Shown: positions 1-7,261, counted from the first letter of the stretch. The stretch is 8,782 nucleotides of DNA from JAAZBW01 sp035647855 (GCA_035647855.1 DASRMP010000041.1:1-8782), one strand, 5' to 3'. Notes: a model not told the origin generated them from the sequence alone. Program-made: numbers and translations.

Positions 1-273
1 GCCCACCCGCCCGGCCACAACTGCCTGACGGGGCCGCTGCCGCGAATGGGCGGGGAGGGCTTCGACTCGGCCGGCTACTGGGCGCCAGTGGTGGACGGCC
101 CCGGTGTCACTCCCCCGCCGGCGCTGCTCACCGGCGCCGGCGACGGCGGGGAGATCGGCGCATACCACCATGCCCGCAGGGGGCCGCTCGCCCAGCGTCT
201 GGGCCATCGGCTGCCCGAGATGATTCCACTCACGGTGCACCCGCACCTGACACTCGCCCACCCGGAGGACTGA
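1..273 (+). CDS. 3' end of an unrecognised protein, partial at left edge
   Basis: The frame is open from the first base to a TGA at 271-273, giving the last 90 residues of a protein whose start lies outside the window. Almost every codon ends in G or C, as expected for a real gene in this genome. The peptide is rich in Gly, Pro and His, ends in LTLAHPED, and shows no signal peptide, membrane segment or known motif. An in-frame ATG at 46 could start a 75-residue protein, but the good codon use continues upstream of it, so a longer gene is more likely. The stop is one base before the DUF6519 gene start, so the two are almost certainly co-transcribed and translationally coupled. By position it may be another part of an injection-system locus; that is inference only, and no family is recognised. 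Confidence 0.6.
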   Translation, partial: AHPPGHNCLTGPLPRMGGEGFDSAGYWAPVVDGPGVTPPPALLTGAGDGGEIGAYHHARRGPLAQRLGHRLPEMIPLTVHPHLTLAHPED

Positions 274-274
274 C

Positions 275-2866
275 ATGACAGGCGACTTCACCAGCGTGCC
301 CCTGCGCCCCGAGGACCGATGGACCTCCGCCCGGATGCAGCAGGGGCGTGTCCTCCTGGACACCGACTGGAACCTCAACATCGACGCCGCCGCCCGCGAG
401 ACCCGCAGCGTGGCCCGCGATGCCATCGGATTCGCCGGCGTCCCGAAGGGCAGCGACGCCTTCAAGGTGGAGTACAAGTCCGGCGCGCTCACGGTCCGCC
501 CGGGGGTCATGTGGGTGGACGGCCTCGCCGTCCGTAACCCCGCAGACCTCGCCTACACCGCGCAGTCGCAGATCCCGGCGCTGCCGGCGTCCGGGTCGGC
601 ACTCGTGTACCTCGACGCGTTCGTCGAAGGGGTACAGGCCGCCGAGGACGCTGCACTGCTCGATCCGGCACTGGACGGGGTGGACACCACCACGCGCACG
701 CGCGTGGGCTGGCGGGTCCGGGTTGTTCCCGTCGGTTCGGCGAAGTGCGGGTCCGATGCCCTACCGGCGGCGATCGGCACGGGGAGGCTGGACGTCACGC
801 GCACGGCGGGGCCGGTGGCCACCGACCCGTGCGCGCCCCCGGACGACCCGCGCTCCAGACTCCCCGACGGCCTGCTCCGCATCGAGGTCATCGACGGCGG
901 CACCGCCTCGACCGCCCGTTTCGCGTGGTCATTCTCCGACGGCGCGGACGCCGTCGCTGCTCAGGTCACCGGGGCTTCGGTGAAGCTCGCGCCCTCGCCG
1001 GCCGTGAGGTTCCGTCCCGGGGACCTCGTGGAGGTCTCGACGCTCGCCCGCCGCGCCGACCGGCGGGGCCACGGCGCTCTGCACACGGTTGCGGAGGTGA
1101 CGCCGCAGGCCGGCGGGGACCTGGTCACGCTGGCCACGCCGAGCTCCGTCACGGGCAGCCCGCCGGGGCTTTGCCTGCGCCGCTGGGACGGGCAGTGCGC
1201 CGGAGCGGCCGGAGGCGTGACGGCCACGCTCGCCGGCGCCGATGCCGGTATCTCCTTCACGGCCCGCCCCGGCACGTACCTCGCCGGAGACTGGTGGGGC
1301 GTGCGGGTGCGCGGCTCCGCCGTCGATTCGGTCGAGGCGCGAACCGCCGCGGCCCCCGACGGGATCGTGCACGCGCACGCGCCGCTCGCCGTCGTCGACC
1401 TGGCGGCGAAGAAGGTCCTGGCGGACTGCCGCCGCACGTTCCCGCACCTCATCGACTTACGGAGCGGGACCTGCACGGTCACCGCGTTCCCGGGCGAGGA
1501 CCTGCAGGCCGCCCTCGATTCTCTTCCCGACGACGGCGGCAAACTCTGCCTCGCTGCGGGGACCTACCCGGTGCGCGCCCCGCTGACGATCGGCGGAAAG
1601 CGGCGGGTCGTGATCGAGGGCGTGGGCCCGGCGAGCGTGCTCGTTGCGGACAGCAGCGAGGCCGTGCTCGTGGCGAAGTCGTGCGACGAGATCGAGGTGG
1701 CGAACCTGAGGGTGGAATCGTCGCTGCCCGGGAAGGCGTCGCCTCCGGGTGACCCCGGCCTGCTCGGCGCTCTGACGTTCTACGGGGGCAGCCGCATCCG
1801 AGTGCGGGACTGCCAGGTAAGTTGCCCGGACGGGGACGGGCGCGCACAGTCCGGGATTCATGTGGCCCAATTGCCGGGCGGCGACGCCCCGGGCCGGGTG
1901 GAGGTCCGCGGGAACCGTCTCGAGATCGGCGCGCTGCAGACCGGGGTGCTGATCGCCTCGGCGGAGGCGAGCCTCGTCGTCGACAACGAGATCGTGCTCG
2001 GTACCCTGGAGAGGGCGACCGGCAAACGGACGGTGGGCAGGGCGGTCGCCCAGCAGTTCGCCACTTACGTCGCGAGCCATCTGAACCTTGATGACGAGGC
2101 CGAGAGCGGGGGCGAGTCCGTGACCCTGAATGACAAGAGGGTGGTGCGGATCGATGGCCGCAACGAGATCCGGCAGCTCGCCATTGACTGGTCCCGGTGG
2201 GCCTCGGCTGATCGGCTGGGGCGGGAGCGGACGCCGCGACAAGCGCTGAAGCGCTTCGCGTTCGCGGCGCTGACCGAGGGCAATGTGGTGAAGCTCAGCG
2301 CGGCGAGCGTGAAGTTCGTCGAAGAGTCCGTGGAGGACGCGCGGGCGATCGGGCAGGGCATTGTGGTCGGGGGCTCGCGCGCGGCCGAGGTGCGGATCGA
2401 GAGGAACACCGTGCGGCACGCGATCCAGGGGATTCACGTGGGGCTCCGGGAGCGGGGGCGCGACTTCAGGACAGCGGAGCGGGTGGTGATCAGCGGGAAC
2501 GCTGTCACCTCGCGGGTACCGTACTTCTGGATGAGGCACCGGCATGCAATCTACGTGGGGAACTTCGATCACCTGACAATGGCAGACAACCGCGCAACGC
2601 TCACCCGGACCGGCCGGACCGGGCGGACTGTGCGCGCGACCGGTGTCACCGCCGTCGACGCCGTTCGCGTGTGGGGCCGCCTCGGACCGTACCTGCAGAT
2701 CCGCGGACTCGAACTGACCGGTGGGTTCCGCTACGGCGTCCGCCTGGAGAACACGATCGACGACGGCCGCAGGCTCCTGCGTTACATCAGCGATGTGCTG
2801 AACCTCGATGGTGAACTGGCGGTGAACTCCGACGCGACCGTGATCGAACAGCGTTGCGAGCCCTGA
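275..2866 (+). CDS. DUF6519 / parallel beta-helix protein of a contractile injection system locus
   Basis: An 863-residue protein. Residues 1 to about 260 match the DUF6519 pattern: GDFT near the start, ARMQQGRVLLDTDWN at 19-33, a YLDAF...ALEDPAL-like stretch at 112-135 followed by DTTTRTRVGWRVRV, and RIEVIDGG with FAWSFSDG at 202-223. From about 405 (FPGEDLQAALDSL) to the C-terminus the sequence is a right-handed parallel beta-helix: short beta-rich coils with recurring G-Asn/Asp turns such as VEVRGNRLEI, LVVDNEIVLG and VVISGNAVTS. DUF6519 proteins are found in phage-tail-like injection clusters. The architecture suggests a baseplate-associated, spike or fibre-like part, but its exact place is not shown here. 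The ATG at 275 has a GGAGG at 264-268 at good spacing, and the upstream gene stops at 273, so this is an operon. No signal peptide or membrane segment is seen. The domain call is firm; the structural role is inferred. Confidence 0.85.
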   Translation: MTGDFTSVPLRPEDRWTSARMQQGRVLLDTDWNLNIDAAARETRSVARDAIGFAGVPKGSDAFKVEYKSGALTVRPGVMWVDGLAVRNPADLAYTAQSQIPALPASGSALVYLDAFVEGVQAAEDAALLDPALDGVDTTTRTRVGWRVRVVPVGSAKCGSDALPAAIGTGRLDVTRTAGPVATDPCAPPDDPRSRLPDGLLRIEVIDGGTASTARFAWSFSDGADAVAAQVTGASVKLAPSPAVRFRPGDLVEVSTLARRADRRGHGALHTVAEVTPQAGGDLVTLATPSSVTGSPPGLCLRRWDGQCAGAAGGVTATLAGADAGISFTARPGTYLAGDWWGVRVRGSAVDSVEARTAAAPDGIVHAHAPLAVVDLAAKKVLADCRRTFPHLIDLRSGTCTVTAFPGEDLQAALDSLPDDGGKLCLAAGTYPVRAPLTIGGKRRVVIEGVGPASVLVADSSEAVLVAKSCDEIEVANLRVESSLPGKASPPGDPGLLGALTFYGGSRIRVRDCQVSCPDGDGRAQSGIHVAQLPGGDAPGRVEVRGNRLEIGALQTGVLIASAEASLVVDNEIVLGTLERATGKRTVGRAVAQQFATYVASHLNLDDEAESGGESVTLNDKRVVRIDGRNEIRQLAIDWSRWASADRLGRERTPRQALKRFAFAALTEGNVVKLSAASVKFVEESVEDARAIGQGIVVGGSRAAEVRIERNTVRHAIQGIHVGLRERGRDFRTAERVVISGNAVTSRVPYFWMRHRHAIYVGNFDHLTMADNRATLTRTGRTGRTVRATGVTAVDAVRVWGRLGPYLQIRGLELTGGFRYGVRLENTIDDGRRLLRYISDVLNLDGELAVNSDATVIEQRCEP

Positions 2867-2922
2867 TCCCCGGGACTACCCTGGAGATTCGGGCATGCAG
2901 ACACGCACGGTAGCGGCAAAGA

Positions 2923-3008
2923 CCGGCATTTGGGGCTCTCGGAGCTTTCAGGAGGTTCAATTCCTCCCAAGTGTCCGTGAAAGCAGGGTTCGAATCCCGT
3001 ATGGCCGG
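2923..3008 (+). other. tRNA-like element, degenerate or non-canonical
   Basis: Two T-arm/B-box sequences lie 33 bases apart: GGTTCAATTCC at 2954-2964, inside a perfect 5-bp stem with a 7-base loop (2951-2967), and GGTTCGAATCC at 2987-2997, with a 3-bp GGG/CCC stem. Reading A: bases 2926-2932 pair with 2968-2974 (7 bp, two G-U), giving an acceptor-plus-T-arm fold without an anticodon arm. Reading B: CCGGCAT (2923-2929) pairs with ATGGCCGG (3001-3008) with one bulged G; GCTC-TCG-GAGC (2935-2945) is a tiny D-like arm; the 2951-2967 hairpin is an anticodon arm with T33 and anticodon CAA; an 18-base variable region follows; and 2986-2998 is a T-arm. Neither reading is a clean cloverleaf and no CCA is encoded. 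It may be a decayed tRNA pair, an attachment-site relic, or an unusual tRNA-like RNA. Confidence 0.4.
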
Positions 3009-3014
3009 AACGTT

Positions 3015-3041
3015 AGGGCGTCGGCATAGAGCCGGCGCCCT
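3015..3041. terminator. Strong hairpin between convergent genes, likely bidirectional terminator
   Basis: Bases 3015-3025 pair with 3031-3041 in an 11-bp stem (one G-T pair) around the loop ATAGA. It lies 149 bases past the stop of the DUF6519 gene, just after the tRNA-like element, and 58 bases past the end of the facing DUF4157 gene. There is no long T run on either side, as is common for high-GC actinobacterial terminators, so the call rests on stem strength and position. Confidence 0.6.
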
Positions 3042-3098
3042 TCGTATGGCATCAAACGTCCTTGGCAGGGCGGGTGCGCGCCCCGAGAGCTGGTCAGA

Positions 3099-5585
3099 TC
3101 ACGGTCCGCCGAATAGCACCAGGTCCGGCGAGAGGTCCAGCACGGTGAACAGCTGAGAGTCAAGCTCCGACATCAGAACGCCCCGCTCGCGGTACGTCAT
3201 GAGATCTACCGGGATTTGGTCGATGGCGTCGATGAGCGTGTTCCTCACATCCGCGATGGTCGTGCGTTCACCGGACCTCACGCGCTGATTCCAGATCTTG
3301 ATCCATCCTGCGTCCAAAGCTCTTTGGACATCCGGCCGAAGCAACATGACGCCGGCGAGGCCCGGGTTCGACTCCGCCGGCGGCTGAGGCGCAGGCGAAG
3401 CCGCCACCGTGCCCGGTTCCAGGCTTTGCAGGCCGAATGAATAACGGGAATCCCCCATCCGGACCGCCGAAGAACTGAGCAGGTCGATCCCCGCCGCGGT
3501 CACGAAAGCGCGCCCTTTGCTTGCCGACCGACGGCCGAACTTGTGGGCTCCAATCTCTCCCGGCGTCGGTCCGAGACCGGAGCGGTGCTCCATCACAGCC
3601 CCGGTGATCAACTCGACGGCACCTGCGCGAATGGCCTCGCCCCAATCGCCGGTACGCCAGTAGGTGAAACCCGTCTCTCCGACGGCGGGGACGCCGAGCC
3701 CGACCACGTTCCGCGCCACCCGTGATCCAAAGCGTTCGGCCCAGGCGCCACTCCCGCCGCCCAACAATCCGAGGCCGAGACCGCCCAGCCCTTCCCAGAG
3801 CATGGATGTGCCGCGCTCGCCCTCCGGTGCGCTCACGTATCCACCGATAGCACCGCTCAGACCGCCGCCGCCTGCCTCAGCCAACGCGCTGCGCCACACC
3901 TTCCCCCAAGCCGAGAGACTCTTGGCACCGACGCCGAGACTACTGGCACCGACGCCAAGACTATTGGCCAATACGTGAGTCGTACCAAAGTTCAGACCGA
4001 GCAACGCTCCCTCGGTGCCGACCCGCTTGCCCTCGCTCAAGCCCGCACTCCAAGCACGGTGAACTCCGCCCCCGGAGGCCAACTCGCCGCCAAAGCCGCC
4101 TACCCAGCCGAGCAAGGAGCCTTCGATCCCCACCACGCCGGTCGTTCCCAGGGAAGCGAGAACGGATGCCACCGGCCTGGTGACGCCAAGTCCCGCAACC
4201 CCCGACGCCGCCACGGGAGCCGCGAGAATCGCTCCGATCGACAGCGAGACCGTGTAAGCGAGGTCGCGCGTGGTGGTCAGGCCAGTGACGGCTGATCCCG
4301 CGGCCGCAATCGATCGATCGACACCCTCCGAGACGATCGTGCCGGCCTCTTCCGCCTTCTCGACGGCGGTGTACGCGGCCTCGCCCATCTCCGCGAGCGA
4401 TCCCGTCCTCTCGGCGTTCCGGAACCTCTGCAGTGCGATCTCCGAGTCGCGGAGTGGGCCCATCATGCGCTTCTCAAGCTCAGAGGCCGTCTCTCGGCTG
4501 AGCACGCTCACGATGAACCCGACCACCGGTTGCTTCTCGTAGTTCAGCTCAAAGTGCGATTGCATGCTCGCCTGCGTGCCCGCGTTCATGACGCGCGCGC
4601 TCGTCGCTGTGTTGCGCAACGCGCTCGTCACTTCGGCCCGCACTTGGTCAGCCAGGACCTGCGGGAAGATACGCATCTCTCCCTCATGCACGAGGTACGC
4701 CATGCCGGGAAGCCCGTGATAGGGCCGGATTGAGTCAATCATCCGAAGGTTCGCCAGCACGCCCGGGCGATCGCTGGCTCCGTTCGCCAAGAGGGCTCTG
4801 GCAAGCCGGGCCCCCTCCGTCTCGCCCTCCTTTTCAAGACGACGCCGCTGCGGTTGGTTCTGCGCTGTTACCGCTCCATACCGCCGGGTGATCTCGTCCT
4901 CGATCACCGCCCGTGCCTGCTGCATACGTCCGAACTCAGGCGTGCTGCCGGTCTGCCGGTCCAGCCACTCGTCTATCTCGATGAGTTCGTCGTACAGGGC
5001 GGAATAGCCGTAGGTGCGGACGTCAGGCGACGATTGGAGCCAGTCCGCCGCCGCATAGGCCACATAGCTCCTCCCGGTACCCATCAATCCAACCGCCCCC
5101 AGCGACCCTGTGACGCCCGCGCCCGAGTCCACTGCCCGCGCCTGCTGTTCCGCTTGGGCCGGCGTGGCCTCTCCCTCGGCCCGCTGCTGCGCCGCGTGCA
5201 CCAGTTCGTGGATGAGCAGACGTTCGGGAACGGCCTGGCCCGGTCCAACGGCGATCGCGACGTCGTCGCCTACCGTGAAACCGGACGCTCCCGCGGCCAG
5301 CGCCGCAACCCGCACCGCGGGCCCGGTGTGGAGGCGGACGTGTGAGAGATCCTGACCAGTCACGCGCTCGACGCGCGCCCGCCGCGCCGCGTCCACCGGC
5401 CGCCCAGCGCCCGCCATCGCCCGCTGCAAGGTCAGCCGGTCCATCTCGTGCCCGAACCCACGGCTCAGGCCAGGCCCGAACGGACCCGGCCCCATCTTCG
5501 GCGCAACTCTCGGAGCAGCCGAGGCACTTCGAGCAACTCGCGGGGATGCAGTCTCGGACGCCGCGACGGCGTGAACTGCGGACAT
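3099..5585 (-). CDS. DUF4157-domain protein, probable injection-system cargo/effector
   Basis: An 828-residue protein. Residues 1-40 are a loose Ala/Pro-rich leader. About 45-150 is the DUF4157 domain: VTGQDLSHVRLHTGPAVR at 75-92, FTVGDDVAIAVGPG, then LLIHELVHAAQQ with H126, E127 and H130 as a zinc-peptidase-like motif; E146 could be a third ligand. DUF4157 is known as a marker of eCIS cargo and toxins. Residues 175-440 are largely helical and charged. About 440-665 is a Gly/Ala-rich hydrophobic region with glycine-zipper character, which may insert into or cross a membrane. After a Pro-rich linker (730-740) comes a C-terminal domain of about 88 residues that I do not recognise and that may carry the activity. 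The open frame extends to 5771, but the ATG at 5585 has a GGGAGGGAG ribosome-binding site and starts the Ala-rich leader, while the extension overlaps the upstream dehydrogenase. The gene faces the DUF6519 gene. Confidence 0.85.
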   Translation of the reverse strand: MSAVHAVAASETASPRVARSASAAPRVAPKMGPGPFGPGLSRGFGHEMDRLTLQRAMAGAGRPVDAARRARVERVTGQDLSHVRLHTGPAVRVAALAAGASGFTVGDDVAIAVGPGQAVPERLLIHELVHAAQQRAEGEATPAQAEQQARAVDSGAGVTGSLGAVGLMGTGRSYVAYAAADWLQSSPDVRTYGYSALYDELIEIDEWLDRQTGSTPEFGRMQQARAVIEDEITRRYGAVTAQNQPQRRRLEKEGETEGARLARALLANGASDRPGVLANLRMIDSIRPYHGLPGMAYLVHEGEMRIFPQVLADQVRAEVTSALRNTATSARVMNAGTQASMQSHFELNYEKQPVVGFIVSVLSRETASELEKRMMGPLRDSEIALQRFRNAERTGSLAEMGEAAYTAVEKAEEAGTIVSEGVDRSIAAAGSAVTGLTTTRDLAYTVSLSIGAILAAPVAASGVAGLGVTRPVASVLASLGTTGVVGIEGSLLGWVGGFGGELASGGGVHRAWSAGLSEGKRVGTEGALLGLNFGTTHVLANSLGVGASSLGVGAKSLSAWGKVWRSALAEAGGGGLSGAIGGYVSAPEGERGTSMLWEGLGGLGLGLLGGGSGAWAERFGSRVARNVVGLGVPAVGETGFTYWRTGDWGEAIRAGAVELITGAVMEHRSGLGPTPGEIGAHKFGRRSASKGRAFVTAAGIDLLSSSAVRMGDSRYSFGLQSLEPGTVAASPAPQPPAESNPGLAGVMLLRPDVQRALDAGWIKIWNQRVRSGERTTIADVRNTLIDAIDQIPVDLMTYRERGVLMSELDSQLFTVLDLSPDLVLFGGP
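3918..3969. repeat. 21-bp tandem repeat inside the DUF4157 gene
   Basis: Two full 21-base units (3918-3938 and 3939-3959) plus ten bases of a third (3960-3969). Units one and two differ at three positions. In the minus-strand protein they encode the 7-residue repeat SLGVGA(S/K) around residues 542-557, in the glycine-rich hydrophobic region. Slippage could change copy number without breaking the frame. Confidence 0.75.
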
Positions 5586-5630
5586 GGGGTCTCCCTCCCG
5601 TTCAGAGAATCGTCTCGCAGCCCGGTGCGG

Positions 5631-5636
5631 ATTATC
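5631..5636 (-). promoter_or_regulatory. Candidate -10 box for the DUF4157 gene
   Basis: On the minus strand this reads GATAAT, five of six bases of the TATAAT consensus, 46 bases before the ATG at 5585 in the 106-bp gap behind the dehydrogenase gene. No convincing -35 box lies at 16-18 bases, so the gene may instead be read through from the dehydrogenase gene or use another sigma factor. The same gap holds a 7-bp inverted repeat (TGCCGTC 5644-5650 / GACGGCA 5679-5685) of unknown role. Confidence 0.25.
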
Positions 5637-5691
5637 GTTCAATTGCCGTCGGCACAAACCACCCCACCCACCAAACTTGACGGCATTGAGG

Positions 5692-6639
5692 CTAGTCCTG
5701 CATGTCGATGACGATGCGGCCCTGGACCTCGCCCTTCCGCAGCAGGTCCAGCCCCTCATCGATCTGGTCAAAGCCCATGACGGTGATCTTGGGTGCCAGC
5801 TTGCCGGCGGCCATCAGATCGTAGACGCCACCGAGGTCCTCGACTCCGCCACCCATGGAGCCGATGAATTCGACTTCCTTGATGATCAGCGGGTTCGAGT
5901 TGATCTCGAACACCAGCTGGCCCATGCCCACCTGGACCACGCGGCCGCGAGGCTCGACCACCTCGATCGCGCCCGTGGTGGTGGAACCGAAGCCAGCGAA
6001 ATCGATGATGGTGGTGAGGCCGACGTCGGCGAGTTCGCGGATGTCCTTCACGCACTTGATCACGCCGATCTCCTCGGCCATCGGCCACACGTCCTCCTTG
6101 ATCTCGGCGGCGTAGACCTCGCAGCCCATGATCACGGCGATGCGGGCACCGATCTGACCGAGCCCACCGATGCCGATGATGCCCACCTTCTCGCCGGCCC
6201 CCACCTGGCCGCGGGTGACCACGGCGTGGTACGCAACGTTGCCGGCGTCGGTTCCGGACGCAGCCGTGATGAAGTCGAGCTCGTCCGGGATCTTCACCAC
6301 GGCATCCGCAATCGCCACCACCTTGTCCGCGTACCCGCCGTCGCGAGAGTATCCGACGTTGTTGGGAGGCCCGGAGGGGACACCCACACGGTCTCCCACC
6401 TCGAGGTTCGTGACGCCCTCCCCCACGGAGGCGACGACGCCGGCCGGCTCGTGTCCGAGCACCACCGGGAGTTTGGCGAAGTTCACGGCCCAGTTCGGAT
6501 CATCGAGAGCTGATACGTCCGAGTGGCACAGCCCGGTGGCCTTGATGTCAATCACGATCTCGCCGGGACCAGCTACCGGGTCCGGAACCTCGGTGAGTTC
6601 GAGGGGCTTGCCGTGGCCGTGGAACATCCATGCTCTCAT
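5692..6639 (-). CDS. Zinc-type medium-chain alcohol dehydrogenase lacking the structural-zinc lobe
   Basis: A 315-residue medium-chain dehydrogenase that should interconvert an alcohol and an aldehyde or ketone with NAD(H) in the cytoplasm; the substrate cannot be read from sequence. The catalytic GroES-like domain has C38 (GLCHSD), H63 and E64 (LGHEPAG), and D131 where many family members have the third zinc ligand Cys; Asp is also used there by Thermoanaerobacter-type secondary alcohol dehydrogenases. The Rossmann motif GIGGLGQIG is at 156-164, and E179 at the end of strand 2 suggests NAD rather than NADP. After GDRVGVP (82-88) the usual four-Cys structural-zinc loop is absent and the chain goes straight to GYSRDGGYA, about 25 residues short. 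The ATG at 6639 follows a GAAGGGAAG ribosome-binding site; the open frame runs upstream to 6729 but that part is not protein-like. It is divergent from the TetR remnant, with an operator-like palindrome 91 bases upstream. Confidence 0.9.
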   Translation of the reverse strand: MRAWMFHGHGKPLELTEVPDPVAGPGEIVIDIKATGLCHSDVSALDDPNWAVNFAKLPVVLGHEPAGVVASVGEGVTNLEVGDRVGVPSGPPNNVGYSRDGGYADKVVAIADAVVKIPDELDFITAASGTDAGNVAYHAVVTRGQVGAGEKVGIIGIGGLGQIGARIAVIMGCEVYAAEIKEDVWPMAEEIGVIKCVKDIRELADVGLTTIIDFAGFGSTTTGAIEVVEPRGRVVQVGMGQLVFEINSNPLIIKEVEFIGSMGGGVEDLGGVYDLMAAGKLAPKITVMGFDQIDEGLDLLRKGEVQGRIVIDMQD

Positions 6640-6688
6640 GGTGAGTCTTCCCTTCATTGGGTGGGTGTTTCGGGATTGGGAGGATGCG

Positions 6689-6708
6689 GCGAGGCCACTG
6701 TGCCTCGC
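6689..6708. repeat. Inverted repeat in the leader of the dehydrogenase gene
   Basis: GCGAGGC (6689-6695) and GCCTCGC (6702-6708) form a perfect 7-bp inverted repeat around CACTGT. It lies 50 bases before the dehydrogenase start and separate from the 6730-6747 palindrome. It could be a second protein-binding site, an RNA hairpin in the leader, or a terminator for leftward transcription. Sequence alone does not decide. Confidence 0.4.
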
Positions 6709-6729
6709 TTCCCTGACATGCGAATCCAT

Positions 6730-6747
6730 ACTAGAACAGGTTCTAGT
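6730..6747. promoter_or_regulatory. TetR-family operator, KstR-type palindrome
   Basis: ACTAGAACAGGTTCTAGT has perfect 8-bp arms around AG. Its core fits TnnAACnnGTTnnA, the known 14-base pattern bound by KstR, the TetR-family repressor of cholesterol catabolism in mycobacteria and rhodococci. It lies between the divergent dehydrogenase and TetR genes, where a TetR-type operator is expected. The adjacent TetR gene is truncated right after it, so the site may now be read by a regulator encoded elsewhere. The palindrome is clear; the identity of the binding protein is inferred. Confidence 0.65.
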
Positions 6748-7253
6748 TTCAGCTGCCTACGTATACTGCCCGCAAGTCCGAGCAGGTCGGCGTGGCGGTG
6801 GGCTCCTTCTATCACTACTTCGGCTCAAAGGACGGAACGCTGCTCCACGGACTCGTTGCCGAGGACGAGGCCGTTGACGTGCTCTTGGCGAACTCCGACG
6901 GCGAGACACACGTGGAGCGCATCCGGCGCCTGTTCCTGAACCGCGTCTTCATGGGAACCGTCAACATCACCCTGGACCTGTCCGTGGCCTTCTCCATCGC
7001 AGAGCTACGCCACGGGCTTCCCGACGCATTCGCCGAACCCCGACGCGCCTATCTCGCCCTCCGCGAGGAGATCCAGGCCGCCCAGAGTGCAGGCACTCTC
7101 ACGCCCGACGTGGATGCGGGCACGATTGCCGAGGGCCTTCTGCTTGCGGCGGCAGGGCTCATCCATGCCTGGCAGCTCGCGGGCGGTGCCTTCCCCGTCA
7201 TGGAGCGGGCCGCCGTGTACGCGGATACCCAATTGCGCCTCCTCAAAAAGTAG
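6747..7253 (+). pseudogene. TetR-family regulator, N-terminally truncated
   Basis: The frame from 6747 to the stop at 7251-7253 encodes a clear TetR-type protein: TARKSEQVGVAVGSFYHYF is the second half of the helix-turn-helix, followed by GSKDGTLL and an alpha-helical ligand-binding domain ending in AAGLIHAWQLAGG. Helix 1 and the start of helix 2 (some 30 residues) are missing. A TAG at 6744-6746, inside the operator palindrome, closes the frame upstream, and no other frame from 6640 to 6760 holds the missing part. The first usual start codon is a GTG at 6792, which would leave out most of the DNA-binding domain; a CTG at 6753 would restore little more. It is therefore probably non-functional as a repressor and was likely produced by a deletion between the promoter/operator region and the coding sequence. 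It probably once controlled the divergent dehydrogenase. Confidence 0.75.
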
Positions 7254-7261
7254 CCAGCGGA

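Noticed and set aside
745..1752. 335-residue plus-strand open frame within the DUF6519 gene
   Set aside because: Arg/Gly-rich translation typical of an out-of-frame reading of high-GC DNA; no domain motifs.
1457..2572. 371-residue minus-strand open frame opposite the DUF6519 gene
   Set aside because: It is an antisense shadow of a GC-rich gene: Pro/Arg/His-rich, no recognisable domain, no ribosome-binding site, and fully overlapped by the well-supported plus-strand gene.
3001..3060. Direct repeat or phage attachment core around TATGGC (3000-3005 and 3045-3050)
   Set aside because: Only six to seven bases are shared (CGTATGGC), too short to call an attachment site; no integrase is in the window.
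5586..5771. N-terminal extension of the DUF4157 gene to 5771
   Set aside because: It overlaps the dehydrogenase coding region, reads Arg/Cys/Ser-rich, and the ATG at 5585 has a strong ribosome-binding site.
5584..6513. 309-residue plus-strand open frame opposite the dehydrogenase
   Set aside because: The His/Asp/Leu-rich translation is the complement of the dehydrogenase frame, which has clear MDR motifs.
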